A stretch of 64,000 bases of DNA from the NCBI GenBank assembly GCA_017416155.1, contig JAFQDE010000015.1, positions 62,001 to 126,000 of the forward strand, given 5' to 3'. Below the pieces are notes generated by a model, which ran no database searches, was not told the origin of the DNA, and saw only the letters and a list, made by a program, of their open reading frames with translations. Below are positions 1 through 8,600 of the stretch, in pieces (position 1 is the first letter of the stretch; each line of letters begins with the position of its first letter). Source of the stretch: Tyzzerella sp. (lineage in GTDB: Bacteria; Bacillota; Clostridia; Lachnospirales; Lachnospiraceae). Both the position numbers and the translations under genes were made by a program.

Positions 1-1
1 A

Positions 2-211
2 CAGATTTCCAAAGATTTGGAAGTTCTTCGCATTTACTTAGAAGAGGTATTGTATTTCCAACAAATGCTTGCAGAGAGACAGAGTGAGCGTCAGGCTTAT
101 GAAGAAGCACAGAAGCTATCTTTAGAGCAGGCTAGGATGGAACGACAAATACGTCAGGCACAAAAGAAGGAAGAAAAGCAAGGAAACAAACGGAGGTTTG
201 GTGTTCGATGA
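2..211 (+). CDS. C-terminal tail of an unidentified protein (5' truncated by window)
   Basis: The reading frame is open from the first bases of the window, so only the last ~69 residues are visible. They are highly charged and rich in Glu, Gln, Lys and Arg, ending in KKEEKQGNKRRFGVR. This reads as a helical, probably coiled-coil or cytoplasmic basic tail. A TTG at 17 could serve as a start, but no Shine-Dalgarno precedes it and the frame continues upstream, so I treat the gene as partial. Its stop overlaps the next ATG (ATGA at 208-211), so it is translationally coupled to, and probably part of, the SipW export operon. No family is recognisable from this fragment. Confidence 0.6.
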   Translation, partial: QISKDLEVLRIYLEEVLYFQQMLAERQSERQAYEEAQKLSLEQARMERQIRQAQKKEEKQGNKRRFGVR

Positions 212-1581
212 AAAAGCCGAATCAAAAACTGATTGCATCTGGCTTTCTGGTACTCGCCACGATATCACTGATAGTTACAGTCAGTTATGCGTGGATTACA
301 TTGTCAGGCTCACCGGCATTAACCGGTGTTGAGATCAATATCGGTGGAACCAATACGATTCAGATTGCGCCGAATATGACGGAAGTGGTGGATGGTGAGA
401 CCCTTCATTACCCGGGAAGATTTCAGGATAGTTTTGATATTGGAGATTATAAAAGTTATGGTTATTTGAATACATTGGCAGGTATGACACCGGTGTCTAC
501 CGCAGACGGCATCCATTGGTTTATGCCGTCAGACGACGCAGAGATGGAAGTGAAAGGAACGTATTCTCTGAATGATTATCTCATGGATAATACGCTTACT
601 CATGCCAACCTGTCTACAACATCCACTTTAGCAGTATTGGATGGCAAGAAGGGCAGTTATGTCTACCTTGACTTTTGGGTAGTATCGCCGATGAGGGACT
701 GCAATCTGCGCGTTTCGATTGGCTCGCAAAATGAAGGAAGTTATGTCGTTGGACTTCCGAAAGTGGTAAAGGATACATCTACTCTTACCGGATATCGCTT
801 GGAAGAAGGCAACGATGAGGTGGCGGCATGCACGAGAGTAGGTTTTTTGGTTAATACGGATGAGGTGACTACAAACACTTTCAAGCAGTATAAGGAAAGT
901 AAGGCGTACAATAGCGACTACAAAGCGTTGAGAGGTACCTATCAGGAACCGGGTCAGACGATAGCTGACATTTCAAAATATAAGTTTACCATTTATGAGC
1001 CAAATGGTGACCAACATAATGACGTGGGTGTGTCGTACATTCACTCAGATGACGGCTTGACCTACACCATCTGTAATGACGGTGATTATGCAATTACAAG
1101 ACCGATTGGTTATGAGAATGGCAAAGCGGTCTTGAAAAATATCAGTAACATTTTGACTGTTCAAAGGAAAAACAGCTGGAAACAAGCAAATAGCGGGGAA
1201 ATGTTACTTGGTCAAATCTTTCAAAGTTCTATGTTAAAACAGGATTTGACGGATAAAACAGAAGAAGAAATTATGCAAAAATTTTATTACGATACATGGC
1301 AACATAATTATTCTGATTATGTGATGCGTGCAGCATTTTGTGACAGCACACGTGAACTCTACTATGCGGGGGATGGAAATGTTGTTACACAGGAGAATAT
1401 GGCGCAGGTAAAGGGAGCAAATACAACTCGAAATGCCATTATCGTGAATTTGGAGCGAAATGTACCTCAGAGAATCCGTATGTATGTATGGCTGGAAGGT
1501 CAGGATGTAGATTGTGTGAGGGAGGCTGCTTTAGAAAATTTTGCAATCGGTATTGAATTAGCAGGGAGTACTTGGGAGTGA
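208..1581 (+). CDS. Exported protein with SipW-type (TasA/camelysin-like) N-terminal anchor
   Basis: 457 residues. A short basic N-terminus (MKKPNQK) is followed by a hydrophobic segment at about residues 9-30 that ends VSYAWITLSGSP. This resembles the signals of TasA/camelysin-type proteins, which are cut by SipW-class signal peptidases rather than by ordinary SipS/SipT. The rest is hydrophilic and beta-rich, with no enzyme motif or sortase signal. The sequence after the signal (AWITLSGSPALTGVEI) closely resembles that of the 1475-residue protein at 5687-10114, so the two are probably related subunits. The gene overlaps its upstream neighbour by ATGA and the downstream peptidase by one base, and a GGAGG site lies at 192-196. 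Inference: it is an extracellular fibre or matrix subunit processed by the adjacent SipW. The exact function is unknown. Confidence 0.75.
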   Translation: MKKPNQKLIASGFLVLATISLIVTVSYAWITLSGSPALTGVEINIGGTNTIQIAPNMTEVVDGETLHYPGRFQDSFDIGDYKSYGYLNTLAGMTPVSTADGIHWFMPSDDAEMEVKGTYSLNDYLMDNTLTHANLSTTSTLAVLDGKKGSYVYLDFWVVSPMRDCNLRVSIGSQNEGSYVVGLPKVVKDTSTLTGYRLEEGNDEVAACTRVGFLVNTDEVTTNTFKQYKESKAYNSDYKALRGTYQEPGQTIADISKYKFTIYEPNGDQHNDVGVSYIHSDDGLTYTICNDGDYAITRPIGYENGKAVLKNISNILTVQRKNSWKQANSGEMLLGQIFQSSMLKQDLTDKTEEEIMQKFYYDTWQHNYSDYVMRAAFCDSTRELYYAGDGNVVTQENMAQVKGANTTRNAIIVNLERNVPQRIRMYVWLEGQDVDCVREAALENFAIGIELAGSTWE

Positions 1582-2270
1582 TGAATCGAAAAGACAAAGT
1601 CATAAATGCAGCAGCAACAGTACTTTTGGTTACAGCAGTAGTTTTGTGCATCACGGTGATTGCACAGACATTAAGTAAAGGATATGTCTCAATGTTTGGA
1701 ACCAGCCTCTTTCGTGTTGTTACGGGGAGTATGGAGCCTACAATTCCGACAGGCGCGCTTCTGATTTCAAGAGAAGTGGATATCGATGAAGTGGAAAAAG
1801 GGGACATTATTTGTTTTCGTTCCATGGAGTCCAATATGCTTGGACAAGTAATTACACACCGCGTTGTGGATGTAATAGAAGGAAAAGATGGAGAGACGTA
1901 TCTGGAAACGCGTGGCGATGCCAATCCGGCATCGGATGGATATTACGTTATGAGCGACAATCTGATTGGTGAAGTCAGCGCCTATACGAAGGAGGGAAAT
2001 CTTTTGGCAAAGATATATTCCGTGGTTACAACACCACTTGGATTCTTGTCATGTATTGTGTTCCCAATCCTATTGGTGGCAGGTTTCATTATGCGGGGCT
2101 CTGTGAACGTGATACGAAAAGAGTTGGATGTGATTTCGCAGGGAATACAGGCAACACCTGTAGAACATGCGATAACACCGGAAGAATATGAACAAATGGT
2201 TGAGCGACTTAGGAAAGAAGTTTTGGAGGAAGTGAAGCAGAGTGTTGAACAGGCAGGAGAGGAACGATAG
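1581..2270 (+). CDS. sipW: SipW-type signal peptidase I (S26B family)
   Basis: 229 residues from the ATG at 1581, which shares one base with the preceding stop (TGATG). An N-terminal membrane segment lies at about residues 8-30 and a second near 147-167, leaving a short cytoplasmic tail. The catalytic Ser is in VTGSMEPTIPTG, and the HRVV motif supplies the His used by archaeal/ER-type (S26B) peptidases in place of Lys. A conserved RGDAN block follows. In Bacillus, SipW specifically matures TasA and TapA. Its position between two genes with TasA-like signals argues for the same dedicated role here: cutting the exported proteins of this operon outside the membrane. A TTG nine bases upstream is a possible but weaker start. 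Confidence 0.93.
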   Translation: MNRKDKVINAAATVLLVTAVVLCITVIAQTLSKGYVSMFGTSLFRVVTGSMEPTIPTGALLISREVDIDEVEKGDIICFRSMESNMLGQVITHRVVDVIEGKDGETYLETRGDANPASDGYYVMSDNLIGEVSAYTKEGNLLAKIYSVVTTPLGFLSCIVFPILLVAGFIMRGSVNVIRKELDVISQGIQATPVEHAITPEEYEQMVERLRKEVLEEVKQSVEQAGEER

Positions 2271-4158
2271 TCCAGACTATATGAAAATCGCAAAAGAGAA
2301 TATATATAAACAGGCAGGCATGGCAGGTATGGCAGTCGTGGTTACGATTGTTCTGATATTTGCAATGACAGTTGCATGGTACAGCAATGTGGTACACACG
2401 GATGACTTGGTGTTTCAGGCATCTTCGTGGAAGTTTGATTTTGAGGGTGCTATTGAGATAGAGACCGAGAAGCAGGAGATTGCTCCGGGAGATTCCGGTA
2501 TTGTGAATCTGCAACTTACAAATGACAGCGATGAAGCAATCACAGTGCTTGTCAATGCAACGAAAGATGCTAATGTGTCGGAACTTATGAGAGAACGTAT
2601 CTACTTCTATGTGGATGACAGCCAGATTATCAATGGTGAAGTAGTAGATCGAATCTATGTCAATGAGACCGATGAATATGCCTATACAGTATTAGGAAAG
2701 AATACTCTTGTTTTGAATGAGACGTATCACAGTGATGCGTACTTGAAATGGGAGTGGGTATATGATGTGCTTGGATACTATGTATCCGGCAGTGTAAAGG
2801 ACAACGGTAGCGTAGCAATCGACGATTATATGCGTCCGGTAGTTTACGATTACGATAAAGCAATGTTTGATGCCAATGGAAATCTCATTACAGTTGAGGG
2901 AGGGGTTTCCAAGGCGGAATTCTTACAGGAATTATTTGAGACAGACGGTTATGCAGGCAGAACCGTCACATCACCTACTGCAAAGGGATACTATCCGGTA
3001 GTTGTCGATGAGGACAGTGGATATGGTATATGGCTCTATCTCTGTACAAAGAGTGAAATCGAGTATGCTACAGGCTGGGATAATCAAATCAGCAAAGGTG
3101 ATACAGATGGCGAGCAGTATGCATTCTCGGGGAGATTGTTGTTATCCGGTCAGCAGAAGCGTGAAGCAGAAGTGCAGGTCACGACAGCAAGTGAACTGGA
3201 GACACAGTTAAATACGAGCGGTATCGATAAGGTAACACTTGGTGGCAATCTCACACTGTCTGACACGATTCAAGTGAGTGATGCCAAGCAGGTTGTATTA
3301 GACCTCAACGGCAAGACATTGACGGTGCCGAGTGGCAAGAACGGCTTTGAAGTACAAGAAGGAAGTGCACTTACGGTAATTAACGGTGATGTGGTCGGCA
3401 GTGGAAGTAATGCAGTGGCATTCCAATCCGCCGGTGGCGAGGTAACACTCAGCAAGGTGACGGTAAGCGATGTATATCGCGCAGTTCATGTTGAGGACTA
3501 TAAAGGAGCCGGAATGGATTCCAGAATTAGAATTACCGATTGTAATCTTGCTGCAAGTGATGTAACAGTCATGCTTCGTGGTAACGGTAATGCTTCCGCA
3601 AGGAAAACATATCTTCTCGTTGAAGACAGCACAATTACAAGTGACAGTATGGGAATTGTCGGTAATGGTAATGATACGCAGAAAGGCACAGATATAGAGA
3701 TTATCGGAAGTAAAATCAGTGGTAAATGGGCCGGTATCTACCATCCGCAGAGAGCAAGTTCGATGAAAATCATAGAAAGCACCATTACCGGTTATACGGC
3801 ACTGGCTATTAAGGGTGGCACTGTTACTATTAAAGATACTACTTTACATGGAACCGGAGACAAACAGGAGCCGGAGATACAAGGTAGTGGATTTACCGAT
3901 ACCGGAGACGCTATATTTGTGGAAACCGGTTATAACACAGATATTATACTCAATATTAGTGGTAACAAGACAGTTGTAAAGAGTGATAAGTCTTATGCGC
4001 TTCAAGTATTTGAAGCAGACTCAAAATATGTGAGCGTATCTATATCCGGAGGAACGTATAGTTCGGATATCACGAAGTATTTGGCGAAGGGATATACATA
4101 CACAACCAACGCAGATGGTACTTGGGTTGTAGGAGCCGAGACGGCTGCTACCGATTAA
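2242..4158 (+). CDS. SipW-type exported protein with beta-helix-like C-terminal half
   Basis: 638 residues from a GTG at 2242. An ATG at 2281 is an alternative start. I prefer GTG because GGAGGA at 2225-2230 is well spaced for it, whereas the ATG has no good site. The N-terminal hydrophobic stretch ends FAMTVAWYSN, a TasA-like signal junction. Residues ~60-320 form a beta-rich region with Asn- and Asp-rich segments. From ~340 to 590 there are irregular ~22-residue turns rich in Val/Ile, Gly and Asn (for example VVLDLNGKTLTV, IEIIGSKISG, TVTIKDTTLHG). These resemble right-handed parallel beta-helix (pectate-lyase-like) coils. No catalytic residues were identified. It overlaps sipW by 29 bases, so the two are co-translated. 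It is probably an extracellular adhesin or matrix component matured by SipW; the ligand is unknown. Confidence 0.75.
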   Translation: MLNRQERNDSPDYMKIAKENIYKQAGMAGMAVVVTIVLIFAMTVAWYSNVVHTDDLVFQASSWKFDFEGAIEIETEKQEIAPGDSGIVNLQLTNDSDEAITVLVNATKDANVSELMRERIYFYVDDSQIINGEVVDRIYVNETDEYAYTVLGKNTLVLNETYHSDAYLKWEWVYDVLGYYVSGSVKDNGSVAIDDYMRPVVYDYDKAMFDANGNLITVEGGVSKAEFLQELFETDGYAGRTVTSPTAKGYYPVVVDEDSGYGIWLYLCTKSEIEYATGWDNQISKGDTDGEQYAFSGRLLLSGQQKREAEVQVTTASELETQLNTSGIDKVTLGGNLTLSDTIQVSDAKQVVLDLNGKTLTVPSGKNGFEVQEGSALTVINGDVVGSGSNAVAFQSAGGEVTLSKVTVSDVYRAVHVEDYKGAGMDSRIRITDCNLAASDVTVMLRGNGNASARKTYLLVEDSTITSDSMGIVGNGNDTQKGTDIEIIGSKISGKWAGIYHPQRASSMKIIESTITGYTALAIKGGTVTIKDTTLHGTGDKQEPEIQGSGFTDTGDAIFVETGYNTDIILNISGNKTVVKSDKSYALQVFEADSKYVSVSISGGTYSSDITKYLAKGYTYTTNADGTWVVGAETAATD

Positions 4159-4182
4159 GAATTACGGAAGGGAGAAATGCCG

Positions 4183-4755
4183 ATGAACAGAAATATAATA
4201 TCGAAGTGGCCGTATCTCGGATTTTTGTCGGCAGTTCTTTTAATCTTGACAGCATTACTTACGCTGGGAACCGCACATGCAAGGTACCAGCAAAGTGTCA
4301 CGAAAGACATACCGTTTCTTGTGCGAGAGCCGGCAAAGTTTAAAGTCACTTTCGGAAAAGGATGGACCACACAGAATGAACGTGAGTCTTTTACGTTTTC
4401 CGTAGATAATCAAGGACATACAGAAGATGCATATTTCACACTTCGACTCGCATCCACGATTGGCACTCAGTACGATAAAGCTGATGTGTGTCTGATTGTC
4501 AAAAACGAGAATGGTGTGGAACGGGCTTATAAAGGAGTTGCAATGAATCGCAAAGATTCCCCGGTGGATTATGAAGATATGGGAGAAGGCAACACATACA
4601 TTTTTTGCAACTCAGAAGGAGAAGAACTTTCTTGGAAATTAGAAGGTTCAAAAAAAGGAGACACTTCGGTTCAAAATTTTGTCCTTCAATTGCAGGGCGC
4701 CAAGGAACCGAATTTGTTAGAACTTATTGTTACAGAGACACTGAGGACAGAATAA
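4183..4755 (+). CDS. Small exported camelysin/TasA-like protein
   Basis: 190 residues from the ATG at 4183, with GGGAG eight bases upstream. An ATG two codons earlier sits too close to that site. A hydrophobic anchor at about residues 9-30 ends in GTAHARYQQSVTKD. This ARY-x-x-SV junction is typical of short TasA/camelysin-like exported proteins of Clostridia. The remainder is a single small beta-rich domain without cysteines or catalytic motifs. It has the same signal architecture as the next gene and lies 19-25 bases from each neighbour, so it belongs to the same operon. A minor subunit or anchor of the surface structure is plausible, comparable in position to TapA beside TasA, but that is inference. 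Confidence 0.7.
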   Translation: MNRNIISKWPYLGFLSAVLLILTALLTLGTAHARYQQSVTKDIPFLVREPAKFKVTFGKGWTTQNERESFTFSVDNQGHTEDAYFTLRLASTIGTQYDKADVCLIVKNENGVERAYKGVAMNRKDSPVDYEDMGEGNTYIFCNSEGEELSWKLEGSKKGDTSVQNFVLQLQGAKEPNLLELIVTETLRTE

Positions 4756-4773
4756 TCACAGAAGGGACACGAT

Positions 4774-5670
4774 ATGAAGAGAATTTCTTTGAACAATCGA
4801 ATATGGGTCATTCCGATGGCGTGTTTATTCCTGTTCATAGGAATCGGTTTTAGTATTCGTGATACATATTCACGTTATCTCAATGAAATATATAGCGTGA
4901 CAACGTATAAAGCAGACGCATATTACCAATGGAAACTTTCTGGTGGTGATATTGTTGGAGCGGAGAAGTCAAGGCGTGAGATTCCAACTGCACCTGCGAC
5001 TGGTAAAACGGGAGTAAAGTTACTTCAACACCCTTCTCCTAATTCACCATTGATTGTTCAGCTTACTTATCCGGAAGGATATAACGAGGTTGCCATTTCA
5101 TTCAATGGCAGTACATTTCCATCGGGAACCAGTTATTCATTTGATGGAGTAGAGCAGTATCAACTGCAGGAGACAGGTTATATTAGTTTGACGGGAGAGA
5201 CCGTGTTTGCGATGGGATTTCCTGATGAATTGTTACAAGTCGGACAGAGTGCAACACTGGGCTTCTATTTCTTCGGAGAGGGTAAAGAGACCACTCTTGT
5301 AGACTTACAGATTAAAAAGGTGGCAAACGAAGCAAGTGGTGTTAGCTTACAGGGAACCTCTAAGCCTATTTTGGGAAAAGAGGGAACTCTAAACTGGAAC
5401 ATCATGAAAACGTTTGCTGATATGGAATATACGGTGCGTCTGGAATATCTATCTGCGGATGGATATGTACAGATACCGGTCGCTGATTCACTGAAAAGCA
5501 ACATTGTTTCCAATAATGATGGAAGTGTTACGGTTACACTTTCGAATACAAAAGCGAATCAGGCATTAGCAGGAACTTATCGAATGGTTGTGGCGCAAAC
5601 GGGCAAGCTGAATGGTCAGACATATCAGTTGCAGTCGATTTGCATTCCATTCTTTGTTTATTACAGATAG
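4774..5670 (+). CDS. Exported protein with TasA-like anchor
   Basis: 298 residues. The basic start (MKRISLNNR) precedes a hydrophobic segment at about 11-30 and the junction RDTYSRYLNEIYSVTTYKAD, similar in pattern to the preceding protein (ARYQQSVTKD). The mature part is beta-rich, with no recognised fold and no cell-wall sorting signal. GAAGGGAC precedes the ATG at 4774. The gene sits 18 bases after its neighbour and 16 bases before the giant gene, consistent with one transcript. It is likely another SipW substrate and structural component. I cannot assign a named family beyond the signal-peptide resemblance. Confidence 0.68.
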   Translation: MKRISLNNRIWVIPMACLFLFIGIGFSIRDTYSRYLNEIYSVTTYKADAYYQWKLSGGDIVGAEKSRREIPTAPATGKTGVKLLQHPSPNSPLIVQLTYPEGYNEVAISFNGSTFPSGTSYSFDGVEQYQLQETGYISLTGETVFAMGFPDELLQVGQSATLGFYFFGEGKETTLVDLQIKKVANEASGVSLQGTSKPILGKEGTLNWNIMKTFADMEYTVRLEYLSADGYVQIPVADSLKSNIVSNNDGSVTVTLSNTKANQALAGTYRMVVAQTGKLNGQTYQLQSICIPFFVYYR

Positions 5671-5686
5671 ACAGGAGGTAGTAGTT

Positions 5687-8600
5687 ATGAGAGAGACAGA
5701 ACGCAGGATTGACGAATATCAGAAAAGATTACCATATCTATATACAAAAGTTACGTCAGTTGCATTATTCTTGCTGATTTCAGTAATTATGATGACTTCT
5801 GCAACTTTTGCATGGGTGACGATATCTAAAAATCCTGAGATTAAAGGAATAGAAACTACTTTGGCGGCGAATGGCAATCTGGAAATTGCACTGTCAAAAA
5901 GTGATGGAGGCAGACCAAATGAATCAATGGTAGGAGATGGGCAGTTGGACATTGCACTTCGTAACCTGACATGGGGTAACTTGATCAACTTATCACATCC
6001 GTCTTATGGCCTTGATGAACTGGTGCTGCGTCCGGCATCGTTGAATACGAGTTCTCTGTTAAACAGCCCGTTGTTTGCAGCAAAATATTCAGAGGATGGC
6101 CGTATTGAAGACCTGACCAGTGAGTTTGCATATACTAATTATGACACGGGTAAAAAGATGTTCATGGTTCCGGGAACAACTCAGTATGGTGTGCGTGCTA
6201 TCTCTAGCGTCACCTATACCTTTGCAGATGGGAAGGAAGTCTTTGCGGAACGACTGCAAGAGGCAGACAGTAAGTTGCGTTTGGCACAGAGCAAATACAC
6301 AGAACTTACAAATAATTCTGATAACATGACCACTATCAGTAAGATTATGGGTGATTATCTTACTGATAAATTTGGTGACAGTAATACAGATTTTCAGCAG
6401 TATGTTCCTCAGATGTACAGCATGTTAAAAGAATTTGAAGCATGTATGGAAATAGCGGGAGAAGCGATAGTGCGTATTGCCAATTTGCAGTTGATGTTGA
6501 AAAAGGGTAGTGAGGTCTCGCCATACACATTGGAAACGTTATTAAGTGCATCAAGCAAAGAATTGCAGGATAATGGTGTTTCAATCGAAGGGTTGGACAC
6601 ATATAAAACTGACCGTTCAACATTTGCGACGCATATGGCAACAATGGAAAAACTAAATACCCAAGTTACACAAAATGGCTCTGCAGTTTATTGGACAGAA
6701 CATGGCTTGGATAAGATTGTCAACTTCCTTGTAAAAGTTGATACAGTAGTAGTAGATGGAATGGAAGTAAAAAGTATTGGAATGTCAGAGGCGGCGTCGA
6801 TGCTAGTGAGTGGCGGCGATCACAAGGCAATTATTATGGAAGGTGCTCTGTTTAATATGGAAAAGCGCCTAGGAACTTATATGTATGCAGAAGATATGCC
6901 GGTTACAGTTACAGCTACAGTTAAGGGATTTCCTATTACTCAGACTTTGAAGGCAGATGTGTATACAGATGCTTTTCCTACAGCATATCTTGAGGATGAA
7001 ATTAAGAAAGTTAAGAATAATAATACCGGGAACTTTATAGGAACAGACCCAGTTGCTGCAGATACTTACGGAATGGCAATTGATTTCTGGGTTCGAACGA
7101 ACGCGGAAAACGATTACCTAATTCTGGAAGGTAATACCTTGACTACGAAGGTTCATAAGACTGATGCTCAGGGCAACAAATATTTTACCAATCAGGAAAC
7201 AGAAGAAGTGATTATTCAGGCTCCGGACGGTAAGTATTATGATACAAATGGCCAGGAAGTGAGTGGGGATAATTTATCCATTACATATGAAGATGTAGTT
7301 ATTGGATATGAAGGTGAAAATCGTGTCTGGGATGATGAAGTGTTGACAGAGCACAGCACTACTCAGGGCGGGGGAAGTTGTTACGTATTCTATGCGGACA
7401 CACCTCAGGACCAGGCGCAGAGCTTGGAAATCTTAAATGCTATGACAGTAGTGTTTGTGGATGACACAGGGAAATTGTTGGCATACGCAGATTTGAACAC
7501 AGAGTCTTTCTATGCAGAGAGTGGTCGTGTGACCGTTCCGTTGAAACTTCGTTCCACTAGTACGAAGTTGGGACAGGACGAAGCCGGCAACGATATCTAT
7601 GCGATTACCGACCTTAATAAAGGCGAAGCAAAGCGAATCACAGCGTTAATCTATATTGATGGAGATAGGGTTGCGAATACAGAAGTGTTATCAGACGGTA
7701 ATATTCAGGGAAAACTGAATTTGCAATTCGGAAGTTACGTAGACCTTGAAGCCATCAAAGACGATGAAGTGTTTGATGAGGAAATTCACATCAGTGGTTC
7801 TGCTACACCAAACACCTTTGATGTTGCAACGCAAACGGATTTAACTTCTGAGGTAAAATTGACGATTACCGGTGTAAAACCAACAAAAGTGGAAGCGAAT
7901 TTTATTCGACAGATTAATAGTACACAAGGTTCTCGTCAGGATACTATCCTCTTTACCCCGGGAGCAAACGATACATATACAGCAAATGTAAGATTCGCAT
8001 CACCGGGTGATTATGTACTCCGAACAGTGTGGCTAGACGGAATAGAGTATAAATTAGACAGTCCGATTACTGTGAAGGTATCTGGTTTCGCTATTGCAGG
8101 TGTCGGCTGGCAACATGACAATAATTATGTAAAGATTCTTCGAGCAGAGAGTTATTACTCTGAGGATATTACGGTACAATTTGGAGGAACTAGTAAACAG
8201 CCAGGTAAGGTACAGGGTATCTTCAGTAATGCTGAAAATCAGCAGATTACGGTAAACTTTAAGAAGGGTACTACTAACTGGGGTGGAACGGCACAGTTTA
8301 CAACCAGTGGTGTCTACACCATGAAGTACTTACTTGTAGATGGAGAATACTACGAGGTTCCGTCTAGTATGCAGAAATCGATAGATTTGTCGTTGGGTAT
8401 GCAGGTGAAAGTACAGGTATCAGAAACAGTTCTTGAGAAGTTCACTGGAAACCCTCCGAAGACATTGGAAGTTTATGCTACCATCTTAGATAATAAGGGT
8501 AATCAGTTAACAGCTCTTGAGAATGTCAGCATTCAATATCTGGCACAGGGATCTGGTCTGACAGAAAATGGTTTGTATAGTATCATGCTGTGGAATGAAG

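Noticed and set aside
1439-1924. Minus-strand reading frame of 161 codons
   Set aside because: Antisense to the exported protein and SipW genes, both strongly supported; its composition is shadow-like.
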